This document shows, piece by piece, positions 1 to 11,185 of a DNA stretch of 64,000 nucleotides (its first letter is position 1; each line of letters opens with the position of its first letter). The stretch is from Humulus lupulus. Its lineage: Eukaryota; Streptophyta; Magnoliopsida; Rosales; Cannabaceae. The stretch covers positions 116,215,061 to 116,279,060 of the forward strand of contig NC_084801.1 of assembly GCF_963169125.1 (NCBI RefSeq), given 5' to 3'. Below the pieces are notes generated by a model. That model ran no database searches, was not told the origin of the DNA, and saw only the letters and a list, made by a program, of their open reading frames with translations. The translations under genes and the position numbers were made by a program.

Positions 1-1824
1 CCCACTCCAGCGGGCTGTTCAGAGGCCTGGCTGGTTCCCTTGGTCGATGCTCGCGCCTCCTCCAGGTTTATCCATCCCTGGGCCCTATTTAGGAGTTTGT
101 TCATGGTGCTGACACCATTCCTCTGTATCTCTTCCCAGAGTCCGCCTCCGACAAGGATCCTAGTCCTCAAGGCCATGAGCTTGGAGCTGTCATCTGCGTC
201 TCTGGCTCGAGCAGCGATGCTTGCGAATCTGCTCAGGTAAGCTTTCAAAGGTTCATCGGGCTGTTGTCTTACGTTCTCCAGGGTGTTGGCTTTGACACGG
301 GCAGCCTGATAATCTCGGAATGCCCTCTTGAAGTCGGCAGAAAAGGCTTTCCACGAGCTGATGGATTGCTTTTTACTCTGCTTGAACCATTTCCTGGCCG
401 ATCCAGTCAAGGTGGAAGGAAATATTAAACATCTTAGCTTGGGACCGATGTTGTGGGCCATCATCAGGGTGTTGAACATACCCAGATGATCTGACGGGTC
501 CCCATCCCCATTGAACTCGGACAAGTGAGGCATACGGAAACTAGGTGGATATGCCGTAGCTGCTATGCTGGGGGCGAAGAGCTCGAGTTCGTCCCCTGAG
601 TCATACTCATCTTTTTATTTTTCTGACAAGAGCTTCCACATCAGCTCCTCCATCTGAGCCAGTCGTTCCAGGGTTTGGTCCTTGCTTCCTTGGTTATTCT
701 GGGGCTGTTCAACAGCTCCACTTCCATCGTACATGTTAGGTGGGTTATAGTCCCTCCTATCTTGAGATAGGTTATGTGGAACATTCCCACTGTCACATAC
801 TTCAGATAGGCCTTCCCCTTGGCGAGCACGACTGCCATTCCCAACTGGGTCTCCTCTTTGAGAGTTCAAATGATCTCGGAGGTCGCCCCTCGGGGTGGGC
901 CGAGCTCAAACGATGGCGCAGGTCTCCGTCGGACATGTCACTTCGATGACTCCCGGTCCAGTAACTTCCATTTGAAAAGGTTGGAGCCCGCCGCTGAGGG
1001 TGAGGATCTGGGACTTCCCTGGGCGCCCGGCTACGATGGGAGGGTTCGACGGAAGGAGGATTTCTCCTACTGCTCCCATGAGTCAGAATGTCTCGGACTG
1101 GACGGGGAGGAGATGGGTATCTTATTGGTGAAGGAGGATGCCTAACTGGGGACGCGATCCTAGTCCCGTCAGGACGGATTAAGCTAGGTCGCGGCCGCTC
1201 CGCTCTACCATCCTCCACGTCTTGTGCTCGGCGGTCTGAGCGGGGTGCAAGACGGCTATCCGGGGCAGGCTGTAGTCGTGAGCCCTCCCCGGATCTCCTT
1301 CGTGAGCTTCCTCGAGTCCTCCTGGGTGCACTCAAGGGCGGAAGTGAGCTAGGAGTTAAGGTCCGGACCGATCGGCTGAATTGCTGATCGGCCCTAGGAA
1401 GTTCCTCAAATGCGGTTTCTTAGTGATGCGACATAGGAGTAGAATTCGATATTGAGGGTCTGATCGACCGACTGGGCCTGGACCGGTTCCCCCGGTAGGA
1501 CTTATGAGTCTCACCATGCCTCTTTCCGACGTTAGCGTCGGTTGTAAGAGGGGGTAGTCGGGCCAAAACCTCTTGAATCTGCTTGTTTGCTTTCGCCAGC
1601 TGACTCCTCAACTGTGCATTTTCCATTTCTACCGCTGTGTAGAAATCCGAATTCAGATTGGGCCGCCGGGGAGCCGAACTTCCAGTGTCATCTTGGCCCA
1701 TTGGCTGCTTGCCCGATTGCTGTTGAACCTCAGGGTTCTGCTCATCGGATATGGCGGCATGGTGGGCCTCCTACCCATCACGTTGATCTGCCTCGTTACC
1801 ATGCCTTGGGCGAGTAACTACCAT
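1..1824 (-). pseudogene. gag: TE1 gag polyprotein (TAT-like Ty3/gypsy), cut by window edge
   Basis: Gag is the structural protein that packages retrotransposon RNA. The likely start is the ATG at 1824, just downstream of the LTR and primer site. A predicted coiled coil (LRSQLAKANKQ) lies around 1540-1640, then a Ser/Arg/Pro-rich stretch at about 800-1335. The capsid-like core, with FNGDGDPSDHLGMFNT and WFKQ...SISSW, reads openly from 614 to base 1. An in-frame TAA at 615-617 separates it from the upstream segment ending LLSEK, and further stops and frame changes lie at about 1330-1760, so this copy is dead. The order (coiled coil, charged linker, gag core) matches TE2 and TE12. Gag would continue left of the window. 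The family call is firm from the gag core; the lineage is inferred from likeness to TE2. Confidence 0.85.
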
Positions 1825-1856
1825 GGTTGGGTTCTTGCGATATCACCAATCTAAAA

Positions 1857-1875
1857 GCTCTCAACGAAAGCACCA
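1857..1875 (-). other. TE1 primer-binding site candidate
   Basis: On the minus strand TGGTGCTTTCGTTGAGAGC lies three bases inside the LTR end. The same site follows the LTR in TE2 (8784-8802) and TE12 (52817-52835). It sits where a tRNA 3' end (CCA) would pair. I do not assign the tRNA. Confidence 0.65.
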
Positions 1876-1878
1876 AAC

Positions 1879-2542
1879 TGTTGACGCGGTTCTTCGGCAA
1901 CAGATAATTATATGAATAAGGAGAGGGATTAGTGCTAAATGATGAATCGTAATAGATGAATGATCTCAAGCGAAGATTATAACTCGAATACTTTTTTAGG
2001 TGGTTCAAAGGTTAAAATCCTTCTAGTCCACTAGCCAATATTATTGATATATCTCTGATATTCCTTACAGAGTATTTCTTTACAAATTAAAAGCCAACCC
2101 TTTGCAACACTCAGGGTCTCCATATTTATAGGGAGAGGACACCTGGGTGTTGGCAAAGGGGGTAATCCCGTGACCTTCTTACCCATCATGTCACTTCTGT
2201 GAAATTCATGATTAATTCCTAAAACCTGACAATGAAGTATGGTCTAATCAATAGGTAAGGGGGATAATGGGCCGCATGGCCCAAACTAGTTGTGGGGTTC
2301 CTGAACACGCACGTTTAAGCTGCGTGTCCGATATTTCAGGAATGGAGTAGACACGTGATGTCTGATATGCACACGTTTACATTGCATGGTTGACTTTATA
2401 AAGGGTCAGACATGTCAGCTCTAGCTCGTGCCCCGGGCTTGATGTAGTCTTAGCTCGTGGTGTCCACACTGCTGACCCGATCCCTGAGTATTCTTACTAA
2501 ACCATTGGCTACCTTGAGCTAATGAAGTAGAGAATTGTAACA
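1879..2542 (-). repeat. TE1 5' LTR
   Basis: A 664-base long terminal repeat, read on the minus strand from TGTTACAATT at 2542 to GTCAACA at 1879. A TATA box (TATAAATA, minus strand) lies at about 2122-2130. Its inner edge joins the primer site and gag of TE1; its outer edge abuts the last codons of TE2 integrase. The inner end resembles the LTRs of TE2 and TE12, but the 5' part does not, so it is a related but separate family. No polypurine tract is visible on the TE2 side, which argues that it is not the 3' LTR of TE2. Confidence 0.8.
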
Positions 2543-2544
2543 GC

Positions 2545-3640
2545 AGCTCCGGGTAGGAGCTTTCACGTGGCTGATAGGATTATGCCCATTTCCATCTCGC
2601 TAATAACTCGTGGATATTTAGGGCGTACAACTTCCATCCAATCTTGCCAACTTGTACACGCCGGGTCAGATGGCTGACTCTATCTGGTAGGGTCCTTCCC
2701 AATTTGGCTCGAGCACGCCAGCTGCTAGATCCCGTGTTGCCAAGAATATACGCCTTAGCACCAAGTCTCCCACGCCGAATTTTCGATCCCGAACTCTTTT
2801 GTTGAAGTTCCGGGTAGCTCGCTGTTGGTATGCAACATTTTTTAATTGAGCTTCGTTCCTTCTTTCTTCGATCAGGTCAAGAGTTTCTTCGAGCTGAGAG
2901 TGGTTTGAGGTTTGATCATAAGCGATGGCTCAAATTGTGGGAATTTCAACCTCGATTGGAAACATAGCCTCGCAACCGTACGCCAGAGAGAATGGGGTAT
3001 GTCTTGTTGATGTGCGGGCTGTGGTCCTATATACCCATAGGACTTGGGGCAATTCTTCGAGCCATCTTCCTTTAGCTTCTTCCAACTTTTTCTTCAGCAA
3101 AATTTTAAGAGTCTTGTTTACAGCTTCTACCTGGCCATTCACCTGGGGATGGGCCACTGACGAGAAGCTCTTTATTATTCCATTTTTTTCTGCAAAAGTT
3201 GGTAAACAGATCGCTGTTGAACTGGGTTCCGTTATCAGACACAATCTTCCTCGGCATCCCATATCGACATATGATGTTTTTCACCACAAAGTCAAGGACT
3301 TTTTTAGAGGTTATTGTCGCCAAAGGTTCAGGTTCTGTCCACTTTGTGAAGTAATCTACGGAGACTACTGCGTATTTTACCCCGCCCTTGCCTGTCGGAA
3401 GGGAGCCTATGAAGTCGATTCCTTATACCGCAAATGGCCACGGGGAGGTCATCATAGTTAGTTCGGACGGTGGAGCTCGAGGAATTGTGTCAAATCGTTG
3501 GCACTTATCACACCTTTTTACGTATTCGAACGAGTATGATTTGATGGTAGGCCAGAAGTATCCCTGGCATATGATTTTCTTGGACAGGCTATGCCCCCCA
3601 GTATGGTCTCCACAGAACCCTTCATGAATTTCTTCCATGA
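2545..3640 (-). pseudogene. pol (IN): TE2 integrase
   Basis: Integrase joins element cDNA to the host chromosome. The zinc-binding domain (H-x(n)-H...CDKC, including HEGFCGDHTGGH) is at about 3480-3625. The catalytic core follows, with SVDYFTKW, SDNGTQF and NGQVEAVNK carrying the D, D and E residues. The core is split by a frame change near 3150-3200 and by a stop just after SPWPFAV at 3423. The C-terminal PNWEGPYQIE motif is at about 2672-2702, and coding traces fade by about 2560. No chromodomain follows, as expected for TAT elements. All three acidic residues are present but lie in different frames. Confidence 0.82.
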
Positions 3641-5063
3641 TTTTCTTAGCTTCGGGTGGAGTCACATACCGGAGTAGTGGCATGGAATATCCTCTTCTAT
3701 ACAGCCTTCCATCTACAATGGTATAACGAGGGATTTGATACATAAACTTTTGAGCCTTGGCCCGTTCTTCCGGGAGAATTTCGGTCTCGAGATATTCAAC
3801 TATCTGAGTCATCCAGGTAGGTTCAGAATTGATCATACATGCGTCCTCCTGTTCTGGCTCTTCAATACTGGGTGCCGAGAGATATTCAATTGGTACAACA
3901 TTCAGTTCATCATTCTCGGTAGAGGTAGCGAGCCTGGCTAAGGCGTCCGCGTTCGAGTTCTGTTCTCGGGGGACCTGTTCTATTGCATAGAACTCGAAAT
4001 GCTCCAATGCTGATTTTGTCTTTTCTAAGTATGCCACCATTCTCGTACCACGAGCCTGGTACTCTCCCAAGATTTGGTTAACCACTAGCTGGGAGTCGCT
4101 GTAGCAATGTATTGCTTTAGCTTTTAGCTCCTTGGCTATGCGAAGTCCTGCCAGTAAAGCCTTGTACTCGGCCTCGTTATTTGATGCGTCGAAGTCAAAT
4201 CTTAAGGCAGAGTGAAATCGGCTTCCTGCAGGGGTTATCAAAATTACTCCTGCCCTCGATCCATTTTCATTAGATGACCCGTCAACGTAAAGTTTCCATA
4301 GCTCGTGGGCCGGGGTTATAACTTCATCGTTGGCCATGCCAGTACACTCCACTATAAAGTCTGCCAAGGCTTGCCCCTTTATGGTCGTCCTTGGATGGTA
4401 GGTGATCTCGAATTTTTCGAGTTCGACGACCCATTTAAGAAGTCGACCTGAAGCTTCCAGCTTGGACAAGACTTGTCTTAGTGGTTGATCAGTTAGTACA
4501 TGGATGGGGTGCGCTTGAAAATAGGGTCGAAGTTTTCGAGACAAGTGAATTAGGCTAAGAGCTAGCTTCTCCATCAAGGGATATCTTGATTCTGCCCCCA
4601 GTAATCTTTTATTGACGTAATACACGGGCCTTTGCACTTTTTCCTCCTCTCGTACGAGTACTGCGCTTATGGCGTGCTCGGTCGTAGCAAGGTACAAGTA
4701 CAGAACTTCTCCCGTAATGGGTTTTGACAAGACAGGAGGTTCCGCGAGGTGTTTCTTGAGTTCTTGAAAAGCCAACTCGCATTCTTTTGTCCATTCAAAT
4801 TTCTTGCCTCCCCTCAACAGGTTGAAAAACGAAAGACAACGGTCTGTAGATTTTGATATAAACCTACTTAGTGCTGCCATCCTGCCAGTCAAACTCTGGA
4901 CATCTTTGTGCTTTCGAGGTGAAAGCATATCGATTAGGGCCTGGATCTTGTCTGGATTAGCTTCTATTCCTCGAGCATTTACAATGAAAACCAAGAATTT
5001 TCCTGAAGATACTCCGAAAGAGAACTTCTGAGGGTTAAGCTTCATGTTATATTTCTGGAGCAC
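3423..5063 (-). pseudogene. pol (RT-RH-aRH): TE2 RT C-terminus, RNase H and second (archaeal-type) RNase H
   Basis: This 546-codon frame is the longest in the window. It starts in the RT thumb (MLQKYNMKLNPQKF), passes through the gypsy RNase H (LYLATTEHAISAVL, about 4400-4750), then a second RNase H from KLYVDGSSNENGSRAG (about 4300) through NNEAEYKALLAGL, YSDSQLVVNQI and NADALARLA (about 3900). It ends in the integrase zinc finger. The duplicated RNase H is diagnostic of TAT-lineage elements. RNase H removes the RNA strand during cDNA synthesis. The frame follows the upstream RT after a frameshift near 5100, so it could not be made as one polyprotein. Confidence 0.88.
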
Positions 5064-5700
5064 GGCAAAGCATTCTTCGAGGTCATCAACATGGTTATTG
5101 TTAAGTTGTGATTATCCTCAACATAAACTTCCATGTTGTTTCTTATTTTCTCAGAGAACATCATGTTCACGAGCCGCTGGTAAGTGGCCCCAGCATTTTT
5201 GAGCCAGAATGGCATGACGTTATAACAGTATAACCCTTTATCAGTTATGAAGCTCGTATGCTCCTGGTCAGGGGCATGCATGGCAATCTGGTTATATCCA
5301 GAATAGGCATCCATGAATGACATTAGTCCATGCTCTGCCGTGGCATCCACGAGCTGGTCAATCCACGGTAAAGGAAAACAGTCCTTAGGACAGGCCTTAT
5401 TGAGGTCCAAGTAATCAATGCAGGTTCGCCACGTCCCATTAGGCTTCGGGACCAGGAGCGGATTGGCTACCCAATCGGGGTAAAAAGCATACCTGATGAA
5501 TCAGTTTGCTTTTAACCTGTCGACTTCCTCTTTAAGGGCCTTTTTCCTATCATCATCCAGTTGTCTTCGCTTTTGTTGCTTCGGCGGGAAGTTTTTATCG
5601 ATATTTAGCGCATGGCTCACTACATTTGGACTTATTCCCACCATGTTCGAATGTGACCACGCGAAGACATCCTAGTTCTTCTTCAAAAAGCAAATTAATT
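5043..5700 (-). pseudogene. pol (RT): TE2 reverse transcriptase palm and fingers
   Basis: Reverse transcriptase copies element RNA to cDNA. Seen on the minus strand: ANPLLVPKPNGTWRTCIDY (about 5400-5475), DLNKACPKDCFPLP, SFMDAYSGYNQI and AGATYQRLVN. The catalytic YVDD box reads YVED at about 5115-5130, so one catalytic aspartate is glutamate. A frameshift follows at once, before the thumb in the next frame. The segment from 5500 to 5700 reads as the PR-RT linker (HSNMVGISPNVVSHAL) with a stop. This copy cannot make active RT. Confidence 0.85.
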
Positions 5701-5701
5701 G

Positions 5702-6604
5702 CTATTTAGTTTCTTCGTGGAGGTTTTTCCGAACCTTTACCGTTTTCGGGGGATCTGATTCTTCGAGCCTGATTTCTTCGAGCTCTTCCAATGGTTCGAG
5801 ATCAGCTCTTTCCTCCACTCTTGGATCGATTTCTTCATCTATCTCCAGGATTGTCCCGTCCTTAGTCTGAATAACGACGAGCGCTTGTGTGCTCATCTGC
5901 TTCTTTCCCCTTATTGAAATGCTATAGCATTCCCTCCCGGCTAACTGGTCTCCCTTCAACGTCTCGATGCCACTAGAAGTCGGGAACTTGATGGCCAACT
6001 GCCTTACAGATGAGACTGCCCCCAGCCCTACTAGGGTGGGTCTCCCAAGCAGCATGTTGTAGGCCAACGGCAGGTCCGCTACTACAAACTCCATCATCTT
6101 AGTTGATGAGACTGGATAGTCTCCCAAGGTTACAGGGAGTTCAATGGACCCCATACAGGCAATCCCCTCTCCTAAAAAATTGTACAATGTCGTTGCACAA
6201 GCTTTTAGGTCTCGAAGCGCGAGTCCCATCTTTTCTAAGGTGGCTTTATAGAGAATATTCACTGAGCTCCCATTATCAATGAGAACTCTGTGAACTCTCT
6301 TATTCGTGAGCTGGAGAGTGATGACCAGTGGGTCATTATGAGGAAACTGAACATGGGACGCATCCTCCTCAGTAAAGGTTATTGGCGGAGACTCAATTTT
6401 TTGGTATTTTGGAGCTCTAGGTTCAGGTTCGTAAGGAGACCCGTCCCCAGTTTTTAGCTCGTTCACGTATCGCTTTTGGGCATTCTTGCCCGACCCTGTG
6501 AGATGAGGCCCGCCTGAGATGGTTATCATATCTTCTCCATCAATCGGAGGGGGCCTATCTTCTTCTCTAGCTCGGGAATTATTGTTTTGAGCAGGCGGCG
6601 GCAC
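5702..6604 (-). pseudogene. pol (PR): TE2 aspartic protease region
   Basis: The 300-codon frame begins in the spacer after gag and holds the retropepsin-like protease. The active-site motif is VLIDNGSSVNIL at about 6250-6290, followed by the flap region and MLLGRPTL at about 6040-6060. In gypsy elements this enzyme cuts Gag-Pol into working parts. The DNGSS form of the active site is common in TAT-like elements. The C-terminal part is acidic (EEIDPRVEERADLEPLEELEE) and runs toward RT. TE12 keeps only the first codons of the same region (GDGSPYVPEPRAPK). Confidence 0.8.
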
Positions 6605-6640
6605 AGCTGCCCTCTGGCTAGTAGAAGCCTGATTATTATT

Positions 6641-8757
6641 CTAGTTCCTGACATACTGTCTAAAGTATCCTCTTGAGATCAGTCCTTCGATCTTGTCCTT
6701 CAACTGTCTGCATTCATCAGTAGTGTGCCCAGTATCTTTGTGAAATCGACAGTACTTGTTGGAGTCTCTCTTGGACTTCTGATTTCTCATGGGGTCTGGA
6801 CGCCTGAAAGGGACCTGGTTTTCATTAGCCAGGTATATATTCTCCCAAGACTCATTGAGCTCGGTGTACACTTTGTACACGGAGAAATACCTTTCCCCTT
6901 TCTTCTTCTTTCCCTCTTCCGCCTCGGGGTTACTTCCTTCATTCTTCTTCCTTTTGGAAGGGTTTTTTGCAAGGGGTTTTGAGGCTGATGGGTCTGTCGA
7001 GGCTGAGGCTGAGTTTACGTTTATTGTTGTAGTTATGGGCTGAGAGGTCATATTCAGCGTTGACCTCGCCTCTTCTACATTGACAAACCTCTGAGCTCGC
7101 CTATTAAACTCAGTTAAGGACCTCACAGGCTTTCTCTGCATATCATCCCAGAGGGGACTTCCCGGCATTACCCCAGCTTGGACGGACATTAGATGACTGC
7201 TGTCGTCTACATCCCGAGCTCGGGCGACCTCCAGATTAAACCTTGTAAGGTAGCTCTTCAACGTTTCACTTGGCTGTTGCCGAACGTTGGTCAGGTTCGA
7301 TGCCTCGGGTCTTACCCCGATCATGGCTCTAAACTGCTTCTTGAAATCTTTTGATAGCTGATCCCAAGAAGTGATTGAATGTCTCTTATATTTTTTGAAC
7401 CAGTTTTTGCTGGTCCTGTAAGAGATGCTGGAAATAACATGCATCTGAGCTCGTAACCCACATTACTTGCTCTCATTATGGTGTTAAATGTACTCAAATG
7501 ACTGTACGGGTCAGATTTCCCTTCAAAAGGCGGGACATGAGGAATTCGAAATCCTTGAGGAAATGGAGTGTTGGAAATATGGGGAGTGAATGGTTCGAGC
7601 TCCTCATCAGAATCCTCGTCCCGACTTCAACCTCGCTCATTTTGCAAAAGTCTAAATGCCCTTTCCAGTTGATCAATTCTATCCCGAACTGGGTCTACTG
7701 GGGCTCTTGCCTGAAATTGGCTATCATTAATGAAAATTCTAGGCTCGCGTCTTCGTAGTGGATCTTTGCACCCATTTAGGCGATCTCTCAGGTCTGGATT
7801 CGAGGGATTATCACTACCCCGATTCTGATTCAGGTGCTCCCGCAGGTCGGGGTGGTCCCTTTGGTTTCTAGTATTTCTACGTCGTTGATCATACATGCTG
7901 ACTGATCTGGTGTCCCCTGAGTCGTCGCTAGCGAGGCTTGTCGCATGATTGTTCCGAGATGGATTTCTGTCATGCTACCTCGTCTCTACAGTGCGAGACC
8001 GAGACATTTGGCTTCTCGTAGGCTGGGCGCCTCTCCGTTCCCTGGAAACTTCTCTATTCCCTTGTTTCCGTCCTGCCCGCCTTTCCTCATCACCCTGAGT
8101 TGGTTGAGCGTTCCTTCGAGGTGGTGAGGGATATCTTATAGGCGACGGAGGGAATCGTATGGGTGACAGTGGCTGACACCCATTTCGGGGTCTGGATGGT
8201 CCCGAGTTCGCCCGTGCTGACTCGGTAACATTCTGCGTGTTACCAGGAATCTGAGTCCGAGCCTCTGCAGGGGCTCGGTTATTCCCAGTTTCTGCTCGTA
8301 ACTCTGCAGTTGAGTTAACTAGAGCCCTTGCCCGAGTGTTTCTTCGGGGCCTAGAGGGAGCAGGTTGTTCCGTTCTTCTTGTGGCAGCGTTTTTTCGAGG
8401 TCGCCCACGAGGCCTGCGGGGAGGAACATGAACATCCCGTGGAGGTGGGGCTTGGTTCTCCTGTGGAGGTTGAGGCTGAGTCGCCTGTGCCTCCGCGGGT
8501 AACTTAGCCAACTCCTCGTTCTGCTTCTTGGCCTCAGCCAACTGTTTTCTTAACTGTCGGTTTTCAAGTTCCTCAATGGGGACGTACCGTTCGGGATTAT
8601 AGTACATGTCATCATCGTCCCTGGGAGCCGGAGGTGCTGGAGGTCCTCGAGAATTGGAGGATTCACTTCTCTCTTCAGGTTCAGGATTCATCATCGGCTG
8701 CTTCCCAGGGCGTCGTGGATAGTTTTCTTCAGGAATATTCTGATCATTCGCGACCAT
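6641..8757 (-). pseudogene. gag: TE2 gag
   Basis: The start is the ATG at 8757, 27 bases downstream of the primer site. Residues 1-260 (8757-7975) hold a proline/arginine-rich region and a coiled coil (LENRQLRKQLAEAKKQ). A second piece (7896-7627) ends RLLQNERG. The gag core is at 7444-6980 (NWFKKYKRHSITSWDQLS) with a zinc finger CRFHKDTGHTTDEC at about 6700-6745. The finger has Cys-His-His-Cys spacing, typical of TAT gag. Frames change at about 7975, 7627 and 7444. The reading order is the same as in TE1 and TE12. Confidence 0.85.
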
Positions 8758-8783
8758 AGCTAATCGGGGATTGATTGCTTAAG

Positions 8784-8802
8784 GCTCTCAATGAAAGCAC
8801 CA
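8784..8802 (-). other. TE2 primer-binding site candidate
   Basis: TGGTGCTTTCATTGAGAGC on the minus strand, three bases inside the LTR. It is shared with TE1 and TE12 with one or two differences. Confidence 0.65.
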
Positions 8803-8805
8803 AAC

Positions 8806-9635
8806 TGTTGACGCCGTTTTTCGTCAACTTAAAACGTATAGCAATTAAACAACAGGAACTATGGTGCAGATGAATAATACAGAAAAACAACAAGAATTTT
8901 ACGTGGTTCACCAGTTAACTCTGCCTAGTCCCCGAGTCAATTTTATTAAGACTTCGGAAATTTCAGGAAATTCTTCAGGGATGAATTCTCCAGAAATTCT
9001 CTCAAGATATCAAAAATCTGTGCTTTACAAATGTTCATGACCTCTCTATTTATAGAGGGTTCTCAGAGTTCGTTCCCACATATTTTGGGAGGATACTCCA
9101 ATTTATTAATGGAAATAATGACATTAAATTCTGTAACTCCTATATACAAGGAAACGTCCCCTGAAGACCAGGGGGCGTATAATAGACTAGTTAATATCCC
9201 TTTAATGTAGGGAAGTTCAACAATGAGTATCTTTTGAATGCATGGACTGCGTCTCATCAGATGACCCACTAAGTTGTTCAAGGTCGGCAATCAGCATCAT
9301 ACCGGTCAAAGTCTATAGATAAGCTATGAGCTAGGTACCTTTCCCCAAGACCAGCTCGGAGCGGGTGGATACCACCGAGGCTGTCACACTCCGAGGTTAT
9401 ACTCATGCCAGGCTTGGACTACTTGATCCGCAGACACCCGACATCGGGCATATTCCAATGCTAACTCTTTTGAGCTCAGAAAGAACGTCGAGGTTAAAAA
9501 GTCTTCGAGGTTGCCATCTTGACTCTAGGGTTCAACATCTGGGTCATGCACATGCGGTTCCGATATTTCGAGCTCGCAATTGACGAGTCCAGCTTTCGAG
9601 ATCACAATCTCGGGTCTCGAAATCTGGGTGTAACA
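8806..9635 (-). repeat. TE2 5' LTR
   Basis: An 830-base LTR on the minus strand, from TGTTACACCC at 9635 to GTCAACA at 8806. A TATA-like CTATAAATAG lies at about 9046-9055. The short inverted repeat at the inner end (TTGACGCCGTTTTTCGTCAA) could form a hairpin. It resembles the TE12 LTR at both ends. The bases just outside are TGTTT, a possible target-site copy; its partner would lie left of the window. Confidence 0.82.
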
Positions 9636-9758
9636 TGTTTCTGTTCTCTTTGTTTAAAATAAAAATTTGTAAACAAAAATCTATTTATTAATATTTCAAT
9701 TAAAGTTTTTATTTTTAAAGAATAAAAACTAAATATTATCTCTACAAATCATATTAAC
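9636..9758. other. AT-rich spacer
   Basis: About 120 bases between two element ends, nearly all A and T, with runs such as TTTTTATTTTTAAAG. I see no gene or repeat end in it. It may be host DNA. Confidence 0.4.
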
Positions 9759-10349
9759 TGCAACATTCTAAATTTGCTAATAAAGCTTAGTGCCTTGATT
9801 AGTGTGCTAGTATGGCATAATTGGATTCTTATGTGTTAATATGATTTAATTGTGATTATATAGGTGATTATGTGAATCATAGAGAAAATTACATTTTATA
9901 TGGGATTTTTAATGGTGTGCAAAATTATAGTTTTTTTTTTTTTCAAAAAAAGTTAATCTATAACCTCTCTCTCCTTTTTCTTGGTGAATAGATTAGTTTC
10001 GTTATTTTATTAATTTCAGTATTATAAGTGGAATAGCTTTTTTTTTTAAAGAAATTTCACTGTTATGGGTTTATTTTCCAATATTTTTGTATAAAATTTA
10101 GTTTATGTCATAGTTTTACTCTTAATCAAGCTTTGTTAATTTGGAATGGTATGTTTGTAATTTACTAATTATTTTTTTTAGCTTATTTGTTTTTTTATAT
10201 TATTTTTATAAAACTAATTTTATATTAAAATTTTCTTTAATTGTTTTGCAATTTTTTTTTTTGTAAAATGAATTGTGCTTATTATTATTTTTTATTTATT
10301 ATAAACTTTTTTTCTTTTCTTTTAGATTGTACGTTTCTTTTTTCAAATC

Positions 10350-10766
10350 ATGGGTAAGGTAACCAGTTACTTATTGATCTTTGACAATTATGTAAAATAA
10401 AATCCTAGAGCTAGGTTAAATAACATGTATCAGGAGGGGTAACCATTTACCCAGCGAGGAGTAACCTTCTGCCATAAGAGGGGTAATCAGTTACCATAAG
10501 AAGGGTGACAGTTTACTCATATTAAATATGAAAAGAAACATCAAATTTGAAGGAAAAATAGGCAGAACACTTCATTCAAAAATGAAGAAGTAATTATGAT
10601 TTTAGTAACATAGGTAACCAATTACCATAAAGATCCTAGAAATATACACACACATCAGAGAAGATAACCAATTACCCTCATAAATATACACACAAAGAAA
10701 AAAAAGGTAACCAATTACCCCCACAAATATACACACAAAGAACAGGAAGGTAACCAGTTACTACAG
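10350..10766. repeat. Array of near-palindromic GGTAACCARTTACC motifs
   Basis: Nine copies or near copies of GGTAACCARTTACC, almost its own reverse complement, at about 10357, 10437, 10457, 10479, 10501, 10614, 10663, 10707 and 10748. The last three lie in a partial tandem duplication that also carries ATATACACACAAAGAA. No other part of the window has this motif in number. It lies inside the Mutator-like element. Confidence 0.7.
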
Positions 10767-10799
10767 ACCTAGAGATAGAAAAAAAAAATCAAATCCACC

Positions 10800-11185
10800 C
10801 ATTTTCTCTCTCTCCCATCTTCTTTTCTTCCCTCACCAAGAACCCTAGCTACCGCCTGCCATTCCATCGCCTGGGTTCATGTCTAGGTCACCTCCCTACA
10901 TCACCTCCGACCATGAACCGCCTTCCTCCCTCGACTCTGACCACCACCAGAACCCCTTATACCAGGCACTTGAGTCCCATCGTTTTAGATATGAGTGCAC
11001 ATCGACACCACGGCCGAATATCGTCGTTTTGGATCTAGGTGCGGTCTTATGCATGCGAGTCTCATCGTTGTTGATCGAATGTTGAGGATATCGCTGGAGA
11101 TAAGAGCTGTCGCTGGAGAAGGAAGCGAACAAAGATGGAAGCAATTGCAAAAGTAACACAACTTTGGAGAAGGTTTTGATCGACT
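10800..11185 (+). other. Possible captured gene fragment inside the MULE
   Basis: A CT-rich leader (TTTTCTCTCTCTCCCATC) is followed by a GC-richer block and an ATG at 10879 opening a 68-codon frame (MSRSPPYITSDHEPPSSLDS...). Base composition jumps above the AT-rich flanks. This is how the 5' UTR and first exon of a host gene look when carried by a Pack-MULE. I do not recognise the protein; it is rich in Pro, Ser and His and has no domain I can name. The short length and lack of a known match mean it could also be chance. Confidence 0.35.

Larger units (their letters stand above)
2543..9635 (-). mobile_element. TE2, TAT-lineage Ty3/gypsy retrotransposon, 3' end missing
   Basis: Order on the minus strand: 5' LTR (8806-9635), primer site, gag, protease, RT, RNase H, a second RNase H, integrase. 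The second RNase H, with its own YVDGSS and NNEAEYKALL motifs, is the hallmark of the TAT lineage (Ogre/Retand/Tat). There is no chromodomain. The element stops at the outer edge of the TE1 LTR, about 80 bases after the integrase C-terminal motif NWEGPYQI. The simplest reading is that TE1 inserted here and that the TE2 3' LTR lies left of the window. Several frameshifts and stops make it non-functional. Confidence 0.85.

Noticed and set aside
40..240. Plus-strand frame of 66 codons at the left edge
   Set aside because: It is the shadow of TE1 gag, which is open on the minus strand through the same bases.
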